Below, in pieces: positions 50,423 through 62,959 of a DNA stretch of 64,000 nucleotides; the first letter of the stretch is position 1, and every line of letters begins with the position of its first letter. The translations under genes were made by a program, and so were the position numbers. Under the pieces are notes generated by a model. That model searched no databases and was not told the DNA's origin. It worked only from the letters and a program-made list of their open reading frames with translations. The stretch is from Solea solea (lineage: Eukaryota; Chordata; Actinopteri; Pleuronectiformes; Soleidae): NCBI RefSeq assembly GCF_958295425.1, contig NC_081154.1:2858890-2922889 (forward strand). Reading direction: 5' to 3'.

Positions 50423-50429
50423 GTCTGAG

Positions 50430-50690
50430 GTTGGGATGGGACGACACCACTTTTGTGCACAATACTGATACCGATATCACAAAATCGAGTATCTACCGAT
50501 ACTGAGCATTTATGAACGTATGACGCTGTTAACAACACATTGGTGCTGAGCCATTTCAAAGACATCAAAGTCTCCTCACTGTGTAACAAATAGTGTTCTC
50601 CCAAAAACATTTACATTTGTATCTGTCCGATATCCGATCCAGTGATTTTGACCAGTATCGTACCGATACCGATTCCCATCCCCAGTCTAG
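50430..50690. repeat. 'GTATCGATACCGAT' palindromic repeat
   Basis: TACTGATACCGATATC on the left and ATCGTACCGATACCGATTCC on the right flank a short core. This is a typical teleost low-complexity MITE pattern. Confidence 0.45.
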
Positions 50691-50849
50691 GGCTTTTTTT
50701 TTTTTTTTCATTTAAAAGTAATTAGTAGACACCAATACAAACACACCTATGGGTAATATATAACATTTCTGCCAATAAACATTTAATGAATTAGCTGTAG
50801 GCTGAATCTCCATAGTAATGTGTTTTAACCTGTTTCCATCATGGTACAG

Positions 50850-51270
50850 TTCGGATTGCCACAATTTGGAATGGTAAAGCCCTCGGTCGGGCTAGCGTTT
50901 TGACAGTAACAGTAACTTTTCTTGGTAGACACTGCGTTGTGCGTTGTGCACGATGGCGAACAACGACATTGACATTTTTTCTACTTGATTTGTGGCTGTT
51001 TGTCCCAACAAGACGTCAAGCTTTGTATGACAATAGCCTGCGAGCGTTAAAGAAACACCAGTCACAAGGGCGTGGCGCTTTTCTGTCGCCCCATCAGCTG
51101 ACTGTCCTGTTTCTAGCTCCACCCGTACCGGACTATACCATTCCCTTGGTACCTCAAGGAAAGGGTATTAAAAAATGGAACGGTTGGGGCCAGTTATTTT
51201 GGTACTATTCCTAATGGAAATGCAAAAAAACCCCACATGCCGTACCAAACCGAACCGCTCCACTCCGTTT
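50850..51270. mobile_element. palindromic 'GGTACGG/CCGTACC' element
   Basis: Left words CATGGTACAGTTCGG and right words CCGTACCAAACCGAACC are inverse matches about 390 bases apart. The interior has a 'TAGCTCCACCCGTACCGG' block. Probably a non-autonomous DNA element related to the one at 54640. Confidence 0.5.
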
Positions 51271-51849
51271 CCTCACACTTATCAAGTCGGCTTAACTGAT
51301 AAAATGTGAACTCTAATGACAGACACTTCATGATAGCACAGGCTCTAACTGTCATGCATTAATGACCGAGGCTGCTGAGGTTACCGTGCAGTGCTTTCGG
51401 CACAGCCACTCGAGCTCCTGTGTGTGTGGAAAATGAGCCAGAAATAAAACAAAATGAGAGCATGAAGCAAAACCACTTGGGACCCCCTCCTGTCCTGTCC
51501 TCTCACCGTGCTTTTGCCTCGCGGTAGCGCTGATGCAACACACTGACTGAACAATCCTGCAGCCCTGCATAGACGCACACTGCTGCTGATGCTGCTGCTG
51601 CTCGGTAACACCTTTACACACAAAGATGACATTTGCATATTGACAGAGAGTTCACGTTCTTTTGTGAAAGCGGAGGTTTAAAGAAAAGCTGGATAAAGAA
51701 AGCTATAAAAAGGATTCAGGAAATACAGCTGATGGCAATTTTGAAAACACTTCTTCACACAGAAAGATAAACATAAATGTTACTTTCCAGGAAAAACAGA
51801 TATGTCCACAATTTAAAAAGAAAGATGTATGATGCAGTAACATTGGTAG

Positions 51850-52035
51850 AATTCTCAATATCAATTATTTAGTTTAAATAAAACAAGTTAAATGTGAATA
51901 TTTTCTGGCTTCTTTGCTCCATTTGACAAAGAAATCATTAAAACTGAACAAAGGTTGGTTTGTGGACAAAATAAAACATCGGAGAACATCATCATTTCCA
52001 ACATTTTTCAACATTTTCTGACATTTTATGGGAAA
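51850..52035. mobile_element. decayed 'GGGCTGCAAC/AATCGATTA' element
   Basis: Only the interior is preserved: AAATGTGAATATTTTCTGGC, AAGAAATCATTAAAACTGAA and TTTCTGACATTTTATGG. The GGGCTGCA ends are missing. Confidence 0.55.
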
Positions 52036-52573
52036 TATATTATAAGGAGGACTTTTGGTGCCTTCAAACAGGATGTCTCGACTATCACATACTTGGAATA
52101 AAAATGCAAAGAATGAACACAGAGGGGGTTAAAAAAGACAATTCTGATCCCCATATTACTGAAAACATATTAATGTAACATCTATTTTTGAAGACATCTG
52201 GAAAAATGACACAACTCATGAACTCTGAGCCCACTTTTTTCACATTGTTTAGACTGAAATCCACTGTCAACCCTCTAGGAGACTGGTAATGCATGACTTA
52301 ATGACCAAGAAGTAAGGTTTATAATCCATAAAAAACCAGCTGTGAGAGTTGTGAGAGTGTGGCGTCAGTTTGTCCGATGTGTGACCGGATGACAGAGTTT
52401 AGAAAAGGTGAGGTCGAGTTACAGGTGAGACAAAACCTCCGAGGGTGTTCGTTCTCTCCCTCTCTCCTCCTGCTCTTACTGACGTGTGCATTGTCGGGTT
52501 AATAAGAAGCTTCTCCCCATGCGTCGGTGTAATAGAGAAGACCGCTCGCTGTCAGTTTGCACCTCTTCTTTCA

Positions 52574-52575
<2 letters not shown>

Positions 52576-52646
<71 letters not shown>
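52576..52646. repeat. pure (CTG)23 trinucleotide tract
   Basis: Seventy-one bases of uninterrupted CTG/CAG repeat. Surrounding reading frames are only repeat translations, so it appears intergenic. Confidence 0.97.
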
Positions 52647-52648
<2 letters not shown>

Positions 52649-52944
52649 GACCCTAACGGTGACACGAGCACTCACTCAGGAGGCTCTTTGCCATAATGAG
52701 CAACACCTCAACCATCGTCACTGGTATGAGCGCTCAGACTTTAAAGTAAAGCTCAATGTTACACAAGTTTGGGTTTTGAAATGAAACTTTATTCCCTTGA
52801 ATGAATGAAGAGGGCCCGACTCTTGCTGCATATTATAGTTACTATATCAGTTCTACCTCATTAAAGTGACACTGACGTCACCCAAAAGAATCCAACTTCC
52901 CTTTTTGAAACCTGAAGATTTGGCAAAAGATAGTTCACGGCAAG

Positions 52945-53620
52945 GATTATCATAGTTAACGAAATAACGAAAAAATAAAAAAAAACATTTTCATTAACTG
53001 ATAATAACTAAAACAAACTAAAATTGTAGTGAAAATGTGCTTAGTTTCTTCGTCTTTGGGTTCATATATGAAGGGTATTTTTTTTCGGCAAATTTTGAAA
53101 GGTTGTATTTTAAAATAAATGAAATGTTTTCAATTTGTTTTTGCTTACAATGCGGAACATACGGTTATGTTAAGTTAAACATGACATTCGTTATGTACAG
53201 TAGTTACTTGGGTTGAGTTGGTTCATCGAAGTGAATTAAACCTCTAGTCTTTTAATGGGTTTATTTAAAATGTTCTCATGTTTTTCCTCATGAGGGTTAT
53301 TTATTATTATTTATGTTATGTTCATGTGTGTTTTTAGTCTGTTGTGATGTGATGATGATGCACATTTTGCACTTCAGTCTACTTTCCTGTAGACTTTTAT
53401 ATTTGATTCAGGGATGGTTATTGATCTGTCTAATAAACTTTTAAAATGGCATCTTTTGCCGGGTTTTATGACCTGGCAAATACTAAAACGAATAAAAACA
53501 AAATTTTACAAAAAATAAAAACAAAATAGCAAACCCACTCTAAAAACTAATTAAAATGAACTAATTTTAAAAACAAAAAGTCAAAACTAAATAAAAACGT
53601 CAACTGCAACAAGGCTCTTA
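52945..53620. mobile_element. 'AACTAAAACTAAA' MITE-like element
   Basis: The left end has AGTTAACGAAATAACGAAAA and AACTAAAACAAACTAAAATT. The right end has CTAAAAACTAATTAAAATG and AAATAAAAACGTCAACTGC. The A-rich words at both ends and a unique core suggest a common fish non-autonomous element. Class unknown. Confidence 0.45.
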
Positions 53621-54639
53621 CTGGACGATACCAGCCGTTAATGACACTGGTGTCCATGTGCTGTGGATCGTATATTTTCCTCTAAACAGGTTACATCATC
53701 TACAAAATTGTCATCATGTGCTATTAAAGAAGACCGTTAACTAGCAATTGAAACGTCAACACAAGTCGTGTTGTAAATCAAGTGCGAACAGGTTAATTTT
53801 AGTCTGCTATTCAAAACAAGATATTTTTGTAACCAGTGAAGTCGCCCCCTGTTGGCTTTTCAATATTTATTTAGCATCAACCAGAAAAACCAGAAGACTA
53901 TGTCTGCATGACTATGAATTAGCTGAGCTGAGCATTCATTATTATATTAAGAAACCTAATTTTAACACCAGCTAAAACAGCAAATCACTAAATAAGCTGA
54001 GAACGACTGTTTTTTTGCACGATGTGATTAAAATGAGTTCTGGTTGAAAATGATTGACTGATAAGAATCTGTGGGGGTTTGCCTCCTCTCTCTCTCCCAG
54101 CGCCCGTGTAATTCCCCACGACTAAAATAAGGGCTGACTTTTAATTATTTCACACAGCCTCAGTCTATTTCTCACTTCTGGTCCACACTCCCACAGTGAG
54201 AGGTGTTAAAGAGGGACAGCAACTCAAAAAGCTCAATTCTGAGCGCAGCCAACAAGTGAATCTCACCGGATTATCTCAGGGTCAGCGACGACCCAGGTAG
54301 ATGCAGAACAGTCAGAATTTCACTCACTATCAATTAAAAATAGAAGTTACAGCAGCACAGTTCATCCATGTCAATAATCCTAGCAGGCTAAAAATTGCTG
54401 AACATCCTTTCCTTCGCCAGCAATCCCTTCAAATCCAGCCTCTGTGGAAAACAATGGGTGAAATGCTCGGCCACTGAGCACAGCTATTGAATATCTTGCT
54501 GCAGGGTCGGATGCAGTGAATTAGAGTAAAGCCTTGGTGGATGATAGAGCTGACACAACAGCGCTGCTATCACCGTGCTATCAGCTCCTGCCACGCAACA
54601 CTGCCACTGAACAATGTATACTATCACACTTATGGCATT

Positions 54640-55440
54640 TTTTCCACTATATAGTACCGCCTCACCTCGCCTCGCCTCGCCTCAGCTCAACTCTACACAG
54701 TTTGGTTGGTTTTCCATTACAATGTAGTACCTACTCAACGTGGGCGGGGTCATCCCTGCATTAAACTGCGGGGACTTTGTTTTATACACGACACAAACAA
54801 ACGAGTGACTTCTAAAGCGGTTGTTTTCGATGTTAATGAATCATTAGAATCGGTTCATTAAAAAAGATTTGTTCAGTTCTTCCTCCATGACCGGAGCACA
54901 GGCAAATACAGCCGTGGCAGGGTTAGCGACTTTATGTTGTGTTTCCACCGGCTCGGTACGGCACGCTTAAGTTGCGTTTACACTAGCATACTTACAATAT
55001 TGCTTTTTTTAGTGCCTGCTCTGAGGCGATACTATGCGTGACGTCACCGGTGATTGGTCAGAGTGCCGTCACAGGAAGAGACGTCCAAACAAGCCGAACA
55101 ATGCCGAATTGTAGATCAGTTAAAAAGACTTAACAATCCTGAAAAATGTGGGTTAATCTCCAACAATTACCAGGGAAATGTCTAAAATATCAATATTTAA
55201 CAGAGGAGTCTGGTGTATGATCGCGAGCGGCCTCACAAACCCTGAGTGTGTTGTTACGTGCCCACCAGTGACATGTGGTCCTGTTAGTGTAACTGTTAGC
55301 AAAGATGGCGGACACTGTTTACATTCTGGGAATGAGGACCCGCCCCCCTACGAGTGGCAGTTTCAAGCCTCGGACAAAGGTTCAGACCAAGTGTCATTGG
55401 TGGGCATTCCTTTAAAAACATAATTTTTCTAAGCCATATA
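54640..55440. mobile_element. palindromic 'TTTTCCA..GTACC' element, copy B of the shared block
   Basis: Contains CCTCGCCTCGCCTCGCCTC and TTTTCCATTACAATGTAGTA at the left, GTTTCCACCGGCTCGGTACG in the middle, and the AAAATATCAATATTTAACAG block shared with 39440-39760. Exact ends are not resolved; it may be two nested elements. Confidence 0.5.
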
Positions 55441-57029
55441 CAGTATTTTGTACATTTATAGACTGAACTGTTACTTCCTAAATCACTTCATTTAATAATA
55501 CATTTAAAGTTACTTATCTTTTGACTTTTCAGTGTGATGGTTGGTGAAAGACTCAAAACCCATCTAAATAAACATGATACTGGCATGCCCTCTTTATTAC
55601 AGCACTCGCGTGTAAGTGATAGTATAGTAGCTCAGTTTTATAAACAGTATCTCACGGCTCTTTCCAAAAAGGCCCCAAACCAGCAAGGACTAAGTGGCAT
55701 TCCACCATATGCCTGCACAAAACCACCATATGCTGCACTGGGTAATTCATTTATCCGAGGCCACAGGGCCTTCCCCCCCCCCAGTATCTCCACATACTCG
55801 TCATATTTCAACACACTTTTGAGCCTTTGTTCCACCTTCCAGAGCGGCTTTGGCATTTCTGTGTATAATCATATGTGATGTAATCTTTGGCTCCTGAAAG
55901 CTCGCAGCCACTTAGTGCAAGTCTGTAGATTCTGTCATGTATCTAATTTAGCAACATTACAGATGAAGCCGTGTAGGTGTGACAGCGACTGCTAGTGTGA
56001 AGGAGCTTTTATAGAGAGAGCGAGAGCAGAGCAGACAGTGAGGAAGCACTACAGAGCGGCTGCTTGGAAATAACGGGGTCTGTGGTGCCACTTAGAAAAA
56101 AAAAGGGTCAGCTGCTGGTAAGTTAGGGTAAAATTAGGGCTTCGCTGGGCTCGGCTGTGAGAAATCGACAGATGGAGGATGGGCTCCCAGGGAGCCAGGC
56201 CTGCTACAAATAGCCCACTGTGCAGTGCACACACACACACACACACACAATCTCCTGTATGCAAATACATAGCTCAAAAAGAGACGTTATAACGAAGTTG
56301 AAAATAACTTCATGAAATATTCAACTTTCACATTAACACGTTAAGACTTTAATTAAGCTTTGGGCAGCGAGGCACATCATTGGCTCTGCTCTCCGTGATT
56401 TATGATGAATGCGATCCGAGTCTTGACCTGGTTTCGTTTAGTCGTGTCTGACGTCCGGTCCTGAGCACAATGACGCGACCGCCCCAGTGTGAGGAACATC
56501 CACCGGAACTGACCAATCACATCACAGCTGGACCATCAAGGTTAAAGGAACAGCTACACTGGGGAAAGGGAGCTCTTCACTGCTCTGCCTGTCCCCGACA
56601 CTGTTTAATGAAGTTTGTGTGCCATGTCTGGCAGTTGCATCATAGTTTTCATTTAGTTCACAGGGAACAAGAGTCTGCGTCAGTCTAGCGATGGAGTACT
56701 TTTTTTGCACTTCATGCCAGTAGCTGCGATTTCTGAAAAGGAAGTTTGTCGTCATTTGTATATCCTTGTATTTTTGAGCACTAGTTTTTACTTGTGTGGT
56801 TATCAGTGGATCTCCATGCACAGGCTCAAGCAGATTATTGTCTTCTCAAACTGGATAGTGTTCACCACGCAGCGCTGAGATTACAAAAACAAAAACCTGG
56901 GTATTATTCCTTTCTATTTGTCTTGTCTTGTAACAAGGAAACATGGAACGTCACAATCTCCGTTCCATGATTGCTTTGCAATTTCTCGTCCCCAAAGTAC
57001 AACCTCAACTGGACTAGAAAGCGTTTCGA

Positions 57030-57445
57030 TTTTCACAGTACAAATACTTCCATACTGTACTTTACTTTGTTATTTATGTCTCACAATTTTTACTTTTACT
57101 TCACTAAATTTCCTCTAACTATCTTTGTTACTCATTACTACCAAATAAAATCAGAATGAGAAGAATAGTTGGTACTTTTATACTCATTCACACACTTCAA
57201 CATATAGACTAGCAGAGCCAGGAATTGAACCCACAACCTCACTTTGCTCACTTTTTTATACTTTTTTTTACCTCTAAAACTGAAGTACATTTTATATCAG
57301 AAAATGACTTTTGATACTTAAGTACAGTAAATGTCATCTCATACTTTAAGACTTTTACTTAAAGTACTAAAAATAAAGTCATTTTCTGGTAAGATACTGA
57401 TACTTTTACTCAAGTATCACCTTTTATGTACTTTTTAGTACTGGA
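57030..57445. mobile_element. 'TACTTTTACTTAAGTA' element, copy B with nested tRNA-like block
   Basis: Matches copy A: TTTCCTCTAACTA, TACTCATTACTACCAAATA, ACATATAGACTAGCAGAGCC, TATATCAGAAAATGACTTTTG, and the right end CATTTTCTGGTAAGATACT. The shared internal block shows that the nesting predates the split of the two copies. Confidence 0.7.
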
Positions 57446-58321
57446 TTTCCGGCGCCTCATGCATGGAACAAATTACATCTTTTTATCTGAACTTAATTTT
57501 AAGTTGTTTGTTGTTAGTAATGTAATTCAGCTGCTGCCCAGGTCTCACTTGGAAAAGAGATATTTTGATCTCAATGGCACCAAAATGGTTAAATAAAAGA
57601 AAAGAATGGTTACTGGTTACTTCTTCTTCAGATACAATGCGAATGTGCTCCCATTCATCCACGTTTGAACCTCTTGGACCACTGTGGAAACAGTGAAACG
57701 ATGAAATTAAAGTGGACCCTTGTGAACGTAAGCAGACATACGGACACAGAAGGTCAAGGAGAAACACACGGAAATACCCATCACCCGACATCCTGGCATG
57801 TACTACGTCAGGGGATAAAAATAAACTATGATGTTGCTCCTTGACCCTGTTTTTACAAATAGTATGAAATGTAAATGTACTTTCCCCTGAACGTAAAGGA
57901 AGAGAGAGGCAAGAGCATTTGATCACAGCGGTGTCGGCGTGTCGTTTGGGTGAAGGCAGAGGTCAGGGTCAGCAGAGGGAGAAGGCAGCTACGGGGGACA
58001 CTGGATCCTGAGCCGATTAATTCTCCCACCCCCAGAGTATCGATGGAGAGGCAGACAGGAGCGTTTTCAGCAAGCTGTCAAGGTGAGGACACGTTGAACT
58101 GTGCACGCACAAACCGCCGCCCCCAGCATCGCAACCACACAGACCATTAGCTAATGAAACTTCTGTTAACGGGTCGGAGTTTTGGTCAAGGTAATTTGTT
58201 ATGGAAACATTCTTTAAAAGTATTAAACTTACATTCAAACAGTGGTCAAAAATTAGATACAGGGTTCTTTTGTTGTAAACCCTTGGATAATTGTAATAAA
58301 AATAAAATTGCAGCTCAAATT

Positions 58322-58625
58322 TAGGGCTGCAACTAATGCTTATTTTCATAATTTTCATGATTGATCTGTAATCATAGAATAGAATAAAACTTTATTTTGG
58401 TATTTACATTTGGTCAGTGTTTCTCAAACCTGGTTCTCAAATGTCTTTGTTTTGTCCACAAACCAAAAATAATAATTTTCTTATTATTTATTTGTTGCAT
58501 GAAGCAAAGGAACTAGAAAATATCCACATTTAAGAAGCTGAAAAAAACTTGATTTATTTATACCAGTCAATTTATCAAGAAAATAATCAACTAATTATGA
58601 AAATAATCATTAGCTGCAGCTCTAA
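58322..58625. mobile_element. 'GGGCTGCAAC' element, first of an adjacent pair
   Basis: Starts AGGGCTGCAACTAATGC and ends AATAATCATTAGCTGCAGCTC. The interior GAAGCAAAGGAACTAGAAAA matches the neighbouring copy. Confidence 0.7.
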
Positions 58626-58654
58626 TTGCATAAAAGGTTTATAAAAAATGTTGA

Positions 58655-58865
58655 TCAGTGTTTGTCAAACTTGGAAATGATGACGTTCGCAACATAAATG
58701 ATTCCCTTTTAATGATTTCTTTGCGATATGGAGCAAAGGAACTAGAAAATATTCACATTTAAGAAGCTGAAAAACTTAGTTTACTTCTTTAAAAAACACT
58801 GTAACCCATTCAATTATCAAAATAGTTGACAATTAATTTAGTAATCGATTAAAAATCATTGTACT
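58655..58865. mobile_element. 'GGGCTGCAAC' element, second of an adjacent pair (5' truncated)
   Basis: Runs from TTGATCAGTGTTTGTCAAAC through GGAGCAAAGGAACTAGAAAA to AGTAATCGATTAAAAATCA. It lacks the GGGCTGCA end. Confidence 0.6.
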
Positions 58866-60269
58866 AAATGCGTAAGTACAGTAATACCACATTTCTAATG
58901 CTTGCTCACGAGATACACGTGGCAAAAATGGGATGAACGAGAACAGTTCCAAAGCCTGAAATAGCTGCAGCAGACGAGCGTCTGAGAGAATAATGTGACC
59001 ACGGTTCTTGGAGACGTTTGGAGCGAGGGGAGGGAAGGAAGGGGAAGTTCAGTTCAGGGCTCCTCTGGGCTTCCACATGACTTCAGGACTAATTAGTCTG
59101 AGACAAATGAGGAAGGTAAAGAGGGAGAGAGGAGATGATCTCTGAGAGAGAATGGAGTGGTCTTTAAATATCAACCATACAAATAAAACAAAGTTTATAG
59201 TTTAGTAAAGGACCAGTCTGTAAGAATGTATTCCCCGTAATCGGAGGACTCCTCAGCTCACCTTTGCCTTTCCCACATCAGAAAACTACGGTGGCCTTTG
59301 CATGCCAGAAAGGGTGAAAACACTCTTTCATAACTCCCTCGACGCTTGCATTCTCCCTCCCTTGCTGTTTCCTACTATTTCTTGGTTTGCTTACAATGAA
59401 TGGAACCGAAATAGAGATATTCATTCATGTGCATGGGAGGGTGCGACGTAATTGGCATCATAATAGCACATATATTCGCAACAAGTCCGGTGCGCAAAGA
59501 CCTCAAGGCTACAAGATTTAGTTCATTTGTATTTTAAAGCGATAACACACGTAAAATACTTACTTTCTGCCAATAAACCTTCCTAAATGTTGCACATTGT
59601 ACCTTTGGATCCACTTTTAGGAATTTATCAAGATGTAATGATGGTTTTTTTTATCTGCTCATCTATCACAAACAAAATCTCTCATACACATGACTTCGTT
59701 AACTTCAAGCATCACAATCACAAAAAAACATATTCCCCATGTATCTCACTCAACGCCGTGGATGATATTTCTTGATTATGATGGAGGGAGATTGAGCTGT
59801 CAGCAGCAATACGTCGGCCCGAGGCGATCGTCGCAGTGAAAGATGAAATGCCACGGTCGCTATCATCAGAAAGACTGTGAAAATGTTTATTCTTAGGGAT
59901 CGTCTTATTAATGCAAATGACACCCTGCTGAATACAACTGGCAGGACAGAGGGCTCTCCTACTCTCTGTCTGCTCAGCTGCAGTTTTAATAGCAGGACAC
60001 TTTCAGGCTTTTCTCCAAAGATCGAGTCAGATGAGTTCAGTTGCACTGCAGCTGCTTTCAAACCCCAGGCAACAATAGTTGCTCTGGAAAGTTCTGGAAC
60101 TTCTAGCCGCGGCTTCCTAGTGACAATTTCTGAATAATCTTCACGTGAGAACACAGCAGGAAACGCTTCAGACAATTCAAGGTTTGAGAATCCTGCCTCC
60201 CACAATGCTCCTGCTGTAGAAAACATTTGACCCAGACAATCTCCTGCTGCTTTTGTCATACGTGAAACT

Positions 60270-60531
60270 CAAGAAAAACTCATTCTTCCAAGTATTGTTC
60301 CTGAGTTTGTCTCTAAAAAAATGTTTGGTATGGTCGTTGCAAAAAAGAGTTCTTCTTAGAGATTGGAAATCAGTTTCTCCTCATCTTAAAGCATGGTTGA
60401 ATGATATGGTTTCCTGTATTTATCTGGTGGAAATTCGATATACTCTGTCAGACACTCACCACAAGTTCCCTGAAGTTTGGGGACCTTTTATTGAGTACAT
60501 TCAAAGTGATAGACTTTGCCCCCTGGACTAG
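60270..60531 (+). pseudogene. 3' end of a LINE reverse-transcriptase ORF (relic)
   Basis: The open frame contains SLQKRVLLRDWKS, LKAWLNDMVSCIYLVEIRYT and FPEVWGPFIEYI and then a stop. This is the typical C-terminal end of L1-like non-LTR retrotransposon ORF2 proteins in fish ('...ILLxWKS...WLxxMxxCxxLEKIRY...F..IWGPF'). The remainder of ORF2, including all catalytic parts, is absent upstream, so this is a 5'-truncated dead copy. Confidence 0.7.
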
Positions 60532-60579
60532 TTACAATCAAGCGTCTTCCTGATCTTGGCTCTCTGGACTCTATCTTAG

Positions 60580-60815
60580 ACTAAACACCAGTCCATCGCA
60601 GGGACACATATAGAGACAAACAACCATCCGCTCTCACACCTACGGCCAATTTAGAGTGTCCAAATGACCTAATCCCAATATTGCATGTTTTTGGACTGTG
60701 GGAGGAAGCCGGAGAACCCGGAGAAAACGCACACACACACACACACACACACACGGGGGGGGGGGGGGGGGAGGGGGACATGCAAACTCCACGCAGAAAG
60801 ACCCTTGTTCCGACT
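60580..60815. mobile_element. retroposon 3'-tail repeat ('GCATGTTTTTGGACTGTGGG')
   Basis: Contains CCAGTCCATCGCAGGGACAC, CCTACGGCCAATTTAGAGTG, GCATGTTTTTGGACTGTGGG, GGAGGAAGCCGGAGAACCCG and TGCAAACTCCACGCAGAAAG. This well-known fish interspersed repeat is usually the 3' end of a non-LTR retrotransposon. A CA run and a G run have expanded inside it. Confidence 0.75.
60730..60771. repeat. (CA)12 joined to (G)17
   Basis: The CA microsatellite at 60730-60754 runs directly into 17 consecutive G at 60755-60771, both inside the retroposon tail. Confidence 0.95.
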
Positions 60816-61440
60816 GGTTGGCGAAGTTATGCACTGGAACTATAAGTGAGATAAAATGTAATTCCCAAAGCATGCTAATAAACTACATATTCCATTTATA
60901 CAAAGCATGTTTGTCTGTGGTGAGTCATGTCAGCAGTGGCCTTAGTATTGTCAGATACTCTCGCAGACCAACAGCCTCCCCCTTCTCTTGTTCTTTCTCT
61001 CTTTGCTGCATTTCTACCACTTCATCTTGGTTTGAAAACATTGAAAACACGGGTGTCGCGCGTGTAGCCACAGAAACGGGAGTGAATCCCACTTAGATCT
61101 CCCCGGGAGGCAAAAACCCTTTCATTTAGACACACGTGAGCTTCCACCTGTGATTATAGTGCAGTTACATAATGAAGTTCGTGAGCGTGAATGTGTGAAC
61201 TTTGTGATCTACTGTTCTGCAGGCTTGCAGCGCCGCGGCGTTGAAGGCTCGCATTATGCAGGAACTGTTACAGTACCTGTTGCCGACACAGAAAAAGGAA
61301 AAAAAGGGACGGATGCTTTGAACTCCATTAGTTGCCGTCCTCAGTCAAACACAATAGCCTGGTGATGATCACACACAGGCTCTTGCAAATCACCCTCAGA
61401 AGTCTGAAATCAGAGGCGGCGAGGGAGAAAGAATAGGAGC

Positions 61441-61501
61441 ACACACAGAGAGAGAGAGAGAAAAGAGAAAAAGGGAGGGAGAGGGAGAGAGAGAGAGAGA
61501 G
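61441..61501. repeat. GA-rich microsatellite
   Basis: Interrupted (GA)n tract of about 60 bases. Confidence 0.9.
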
Positions 61502-62959
61502 TTCCTGCACTGATGAATCATTAGTGATAAAGCTGGGGCTGAGCCAGTACGGCTGTTTTTAGAAACTTCTCACTCGTTCAGCCTCCTCCTCCTTTACTAA
61601 TTGTCATCTCTTTTTTGCGTTTGACTGATGACTGGCTCTCTGAAAAGACGCGAGAAAAAGGGAGGAGTGGAACACTCGCACTGTTCAAAACTGTCAAGGG
61701 TAACAGCTATTTCTTCAGCGGTGACACGGTGGGGCGGGGGGGGGATGCTACAGCAAAACCAGGGACACTGCAGAATTCTTTAGGAATGACGACACACTGA
61801 GTTCATAGTCGTGTGAAAACAGCTCTTCCTCTGGTGTTACCCGTGTTTTCCAAAAAGTCTTCAACAGTGGGTAACACAATAGTGTAATAGTATGGCATTC
61901 ATTTCATAACGCCGATGGTTATATCATGGTAAAAACGCAATTCTTTAGTTGTCAACAAGTGATAGCTTGATGGTTACCAAGTTAATTTCACTCACTTGTA
62001 GTCTATTGTAATTCTGATTACCGAGCTAAAATAACATGCTATTAGTGTCATATTATCTACCTTTTTTTTTTACCACACTGCTACAATTGGAGTCACCAAA
62101 TAAGATGGTTCTGCCATAATATTAATTATTAATAAACGGTTGTCTTTCTAATTCCCTCTGCACATAATAGCATAGCGCTGCGACCAATCAGAGCAAATGA
62201 AGAAGGCGACGTAGTTAGAGCGACGGAAGAGAGTCCATGGGCGAGTGTTTTGCGTGTATGGTGTTGACAAATGTTATGGTAATGGAGCCCAACAACGGTT
62301 GCCATTCTTATTGAAGAGAGATTACTGCACGTTGCTAGTGGTCGGTAGAGAAAACACCGGCAAAGTCAAGATAAATGAGACCATGAGCCTACCCCGTCGA
62401 AGACACCTGGGGCTTTGAAAAGGTTCTGCCAGTTATTTACCATGTCGTTACTGTTACTTTAATGTGGCTTGTCAAAAATAGATAACCCGAAAAACCCGAG
62501 TGCTTGCCACACTTCCAATTTCGATGTGTTTGACACGGGAATCCGCACTGTATCGTCTACTGATTACCCGTTGGTGACAAGTGTGAGAGGCGTCACTCTG
62601 CAGGCAGCAGTGTGTTACACCGATACACCGATACACACTCTGCACAGAACGAAACTCGGTCGCATTGGAAACACACAACAGTCGATATTCTCACCTGGTC
62701 TCGCAAAGGTCAGGTGCATTGGTCTAAAAGAGGAGACCTTATAATGAACCAAGCCTTCACTGCGACGAGAACGTGGTGGAGAAAAAGAGGAGGAGTGAAC
62801 TCTGGTTGGTATTGTTTGGGACGTCGTTGTCATCCTCATAATGTCGCCCTCGATTCACTTTTGATTAACAAGTGATTCAATACAATGGCGCATTGTCTGC
62901 TTGTGTTTTCTCTCAATGATACGTCTGCGCATCAAGTTGCTGTCAACTGGTAGTGCCAT

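Noticed and set aside
52557..52784. Poly-alanine/poly-cysteine frames around the CTG tract
   Set aside because: Every frame through a pure CTG repeat is open; the flanks have no protein-like sequence or splice support.
54640..55440. Possible CpG-island promoter
   Set aside because: The GC-rich words are repeat-family sequence (CCTCGCCTCG and GTACC palindromes) shared with other loci, not a gene start.
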